Source: Vitis vinifera (taxonomy: Eukaryota > Streptophyta > Magnoliopsida > Vitales > Vitaceae). From it: 64,000 nt of DNA. The position numbers were made by a program, and so were the translations under genes. Location: positions 1,811,001 through 1,875,000 of the forward strand of contig NC_081818.1 in assembly GCF_030704535.1 (NCBI RefSeq), given 5' to 3'. The notes beneath the pieces are model-generated. The model was given only the letters and a program-made list of their open reading frames with translations, was not told where the DNA came from and did not search any database. Positions 62,401-64,000 of this stretch are shown one piece after another; within the stretch, counting starts at the first letter, position 1; the number at the start of each line of letters is the position of its first letter.

Positions 62401-62499
62401 GTCGTATGTCAAACCCTTGGCACCATTTGCCCACACCACCTGGGAAAGATGACTGATGGATTTTTGTTTGGAACAGGTGGAGGACGTGGCCGTGGCTGA
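57088..62499 (+). CDS. LSM4: U6 snRNA-associated Sm-like protein LSm4, 149 aa, seven exons
   Basis: It is a subunit of the LSm2-8 ring on U6 snRNA (splicing) and the LSm1-7 ring (mRNA decapping). Exons: 57088-57090 (only the ATG), 57198-57239, 57442-57540, 57653-57730, 61644-61683, 62127-62291 and 62477-62499; the 450-nt CDS closes in frame. The product begins [15 protein letters not shown]. The Sm1 motif is [18 protein letters not shown] and the Sm2 motif is [14 protein letters not shown]. From about residue 88 the tail is Gly/Arg-rich ([11 protein letters not shown] ... GGRGRG), as in LSm4 proteins, where it is a target of arginine methylation. The length agrees with plant LSm4. Intron 4 is 3.9 kb and full of repeats. 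The first ATG sits directly against the donor gtacgc, so the start depends on splicing. Confidence 0.95.
57115..57130 (-). promoter_or_regulatory. Double telo-box in the first intron of LSM4
   Basis: TTTAGGGTTAGGGTTT, the reverse of AAACCCTAACCCTAAA, lies 25 bases after the ATG exon. Telo-boxes near the start of transcription are common in plant genes of RNA metabolism and translation. Confidence 0.5.
59091..59830. repeat. Degenerate ~200-bp repeats in intron 4 of LSM4
   Basis: About four modules share GTTCAAGCTTTAGATG, GTAGAAGCACATCTCTGATG-like, GATTGGTTGCACACTGAC and TGATGTGCTCCTTATGGCAT words. The best pair is 59274-59440 and 59474-59660. A (CT)n tract at about 59431-59458 separates two of them. 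Confidence 0.75.
59855..60860. repeat. Minisatellite-like ATTTTGCAATTAGAC repeats and a ~200-bp duplication in LSM4 intron 4
   Basis: The word AAATTTTGCAATTAGACTTT, followed by TTAGGTCTTGTTGATGCTTT, recurs about eight times (59858, 60018, 60078, 60148, 60218, 60288, 60440 and 60655, approximate). The 60440-60650 block, including GCATCATGATAATTGAG and GAGTAGGTTTTTCTGGAATT, is repeated at 60655-60860. Confidence 0.75.
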
Positions 62500-63017
62500 C
62501 ACAACAAAAAATCTGCGAACAAATGACTGTGGTATAGCAATATGCCTTAAGGAGGGCTGGACTAAACATCTTTCAGATGCTGCACCAGTGCTTTGAGTGA
62601 GTTCTGATCCTTTTGCCTCCCAAGGATACAGATGCTTTTATCCTTTCTTGCTTTCCCAATAGGAGCATTTATCAAATGGAAGTGTGAACTGGTTTGGTCG
62701 CTTTCATTTTTTTCATGCCTGTGTGCTATTTCATTTTCTTCCTTGTGGGGTTGGGGGAAAAGTTTTGTAAATCCTCTTTTCTAAACTATATATATATATA
62801 TATATGCATATTTGATCCAGTGCAATATTGGTATTATGGATAATCGTAGAGCTTTCCTTGAACAAAAAGCGTATTGTTGAAAACCTCTAACCAAGAGGTC
62901 TTGAGAAATGGTGAATTTTTTAGAACCCTTAATAGTGTGTCAAAGGAAATTCATAGGTGATGACTATTTGAAAATAATCCAAAATTTTGTATGCTCTTCT
63001 AAACAAACCACTGTTTT

Positions 63018-63167
63018 ATTTGAAGACCAGCTTATGCGTACCTCGATTAATCCCATGGGGCCCTGAAGTTAACGACCGGGTAAATCCTCTAGTAGTCTTG
63101 AGAGGACTTGAACTGGTGACCATTAGGGAGCAAACCCAGGGTTGGACCAATTGAGCTACCCCTCAGG
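63018..63167 (-). mobile_element. Intact tRNA-derived SINE with ~21-bp target duplication
   Basis: On the minus strand it starts CCTGAGGGGTAGCTCAATTG, with an A box (TAGCTCAATTGG) and a B box (CAGTTCAAGTCC), then a non-tRNA body ending ...CTTCAAATA. The duplication TTCTAAACAAACCAYTGTTT flanks it (62997-63017 and 63168-63188) with one difference. It shares its head with the SINE in the intron at 11.2 kb, so both belong to one family. Confidence 0.85.
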
Positions 63168-63189
63168 TTCTAAACAAACCATTGTTTTC

Positions 63190-64000
63190 ATCAACAATGC
63201 AAATCTACTATCACTTGTTCTTTTTTTCTACTTTGATTTCTTAAAGACGACTCTCTTAAGGGAAACCCCTTTTGTTTTTTGTTCACTCCTCTTTTATCTT
63301 AACAAAAGAACATGAAAATGGAAAAATTCAATCTATTCCTGTTTTTTACTTTGAATTTTTTTATTTTATGAAAATGGAAAATAGCTAAACAAACATGGCC
63401 TATTTTTTTTTTTTTTAATACATGGTGCTTTTGTTAGAAATATATGAAATAAATAATATTTTAGAAATTATTTAATCATTTTTATTATAATTTTTTTTAA
63501 TTTAACAAGGTCTATGACATTTTAAAATGATATATTATAAATAATTTAAGCATTTTAATATAATTTTTAAATTTAATAAGGTGTATGACATGTTAAAATA
63601 CCAAAGTAAGAAGTAATTACATCGTCTTTTATTGTTATTTTTCATATTCATTGTAATTATTTTCACATATATCCAATATTTCATTGTTTTTTATTAAAAT
63701 TAAAATAATTAGATATATTAAAAAAAGATGGAAGATAATGTTCCAAGAAATATTGAAGATTTAGGCTTTAGAATAATGAATTAAAAAATAAATCTGCAAA
63801 AGTTGGGTTGTGAAAATCTATTTCTTTTGGGATGGAATTCCTAGATATACTTTTCCCAAAATCATATTTATTTTCACTTTACATTTTTTTCGAAATTTTG
63901 ATGAAAAATGTGAAGTAAATAAATTAAGAAGGAAAAGTAAAAAAAAAAAAGTGAAAGAAAAATAAAATAAAATAAAAGATTTAAAATCTATAAATTATTA
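63190..64000. other. AT-rich right edge, no gene seen
   Basis: Poly-A/T runs and short direct repeats (for example TTTAATAAGGTSTATGACAT near 63503 and 63575). I see no ORF or element with defined ends. Confidence 0.5.

Overview
The window is nuclear DNA of a flowering plant. Genes carry many short exons with GT-AG introns, intergenic DNA is AT-rich, and plant-type transposable elements of nearly every class are nested in and around the genes. The style of the elements and the gene set suggest a woody eudicot, most likely grapevine (Vitis); that is inference from recognition and not a database result.

Layout. 1-8419 is the right-hand part of a minus-strand Ty3/gypsy retrotransposon of the Tat lineage (gag-pol, primer-binding site, 5' LTR) that also carries an antisense, intron-containing extra gene. 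It sits inside the first exon of a tau-class glutathione S-transferase gene (8420-8593). 8.8-10.0 kb holds a foldback/LTR-like element and an array of short palindromes. 10161-16219 is a seven-exon gene for a conserved plant protein I cannot name; its 3.8 kb first intron contains a tRNA-derived SINE, a broken LINE and a foldback MITE. 16.2-22.1 kb is element-derived: direct repeats, an acidic Asp/Glu repeat ORF and a Harbinger/Tourist-type element. 22617-27409 encodes a tafazzin-like glycerolipid acyltransferase. 29188-35132 (minus) encodes mitochondrial-type translation initiation factor IF-2. 36788-47770 encodes the F-actin capping protein alpha subunit, head to head with IF-2; its long introns hold a decayed Ty1/copia element and a LINE fragment. 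48356-48427 is tRNA-Glu(UUC). 49304-56622 is a 7.3 kb Mutator-like element with a perfect 9-bp target duplication, itself split by a 2.75 kb LTR-type insertion. 57088-62499 encodes LSm4, and an intact SINE follows at 63.1 kb.

The five intact genes are housekeeping-type (membrane lipid remodelling, organellar translation, actin capping, RNA processing, one unknown) and do not form a pathway. From memory of Arabidopsis, the acyltransferase and capping-protein genes are direct neighbours there (At3g05510/At3g05520), so this looks like conserved microsynteny with IF-2 in between. I saw no bacterial-style operon, CRISPR array or defence system. The most unusual content is the antisense spliced gene of the Tat element, the Asp/Glu ORF, the nested Mutator/LTR structure with its 38-bp palindrome repeats, and the LSM4 first coding exon that consists only of the ATG.

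Exon boundaries were placed by eye from reading-frame continuity and splice consensus; every spliced CDS listed closes in frame.
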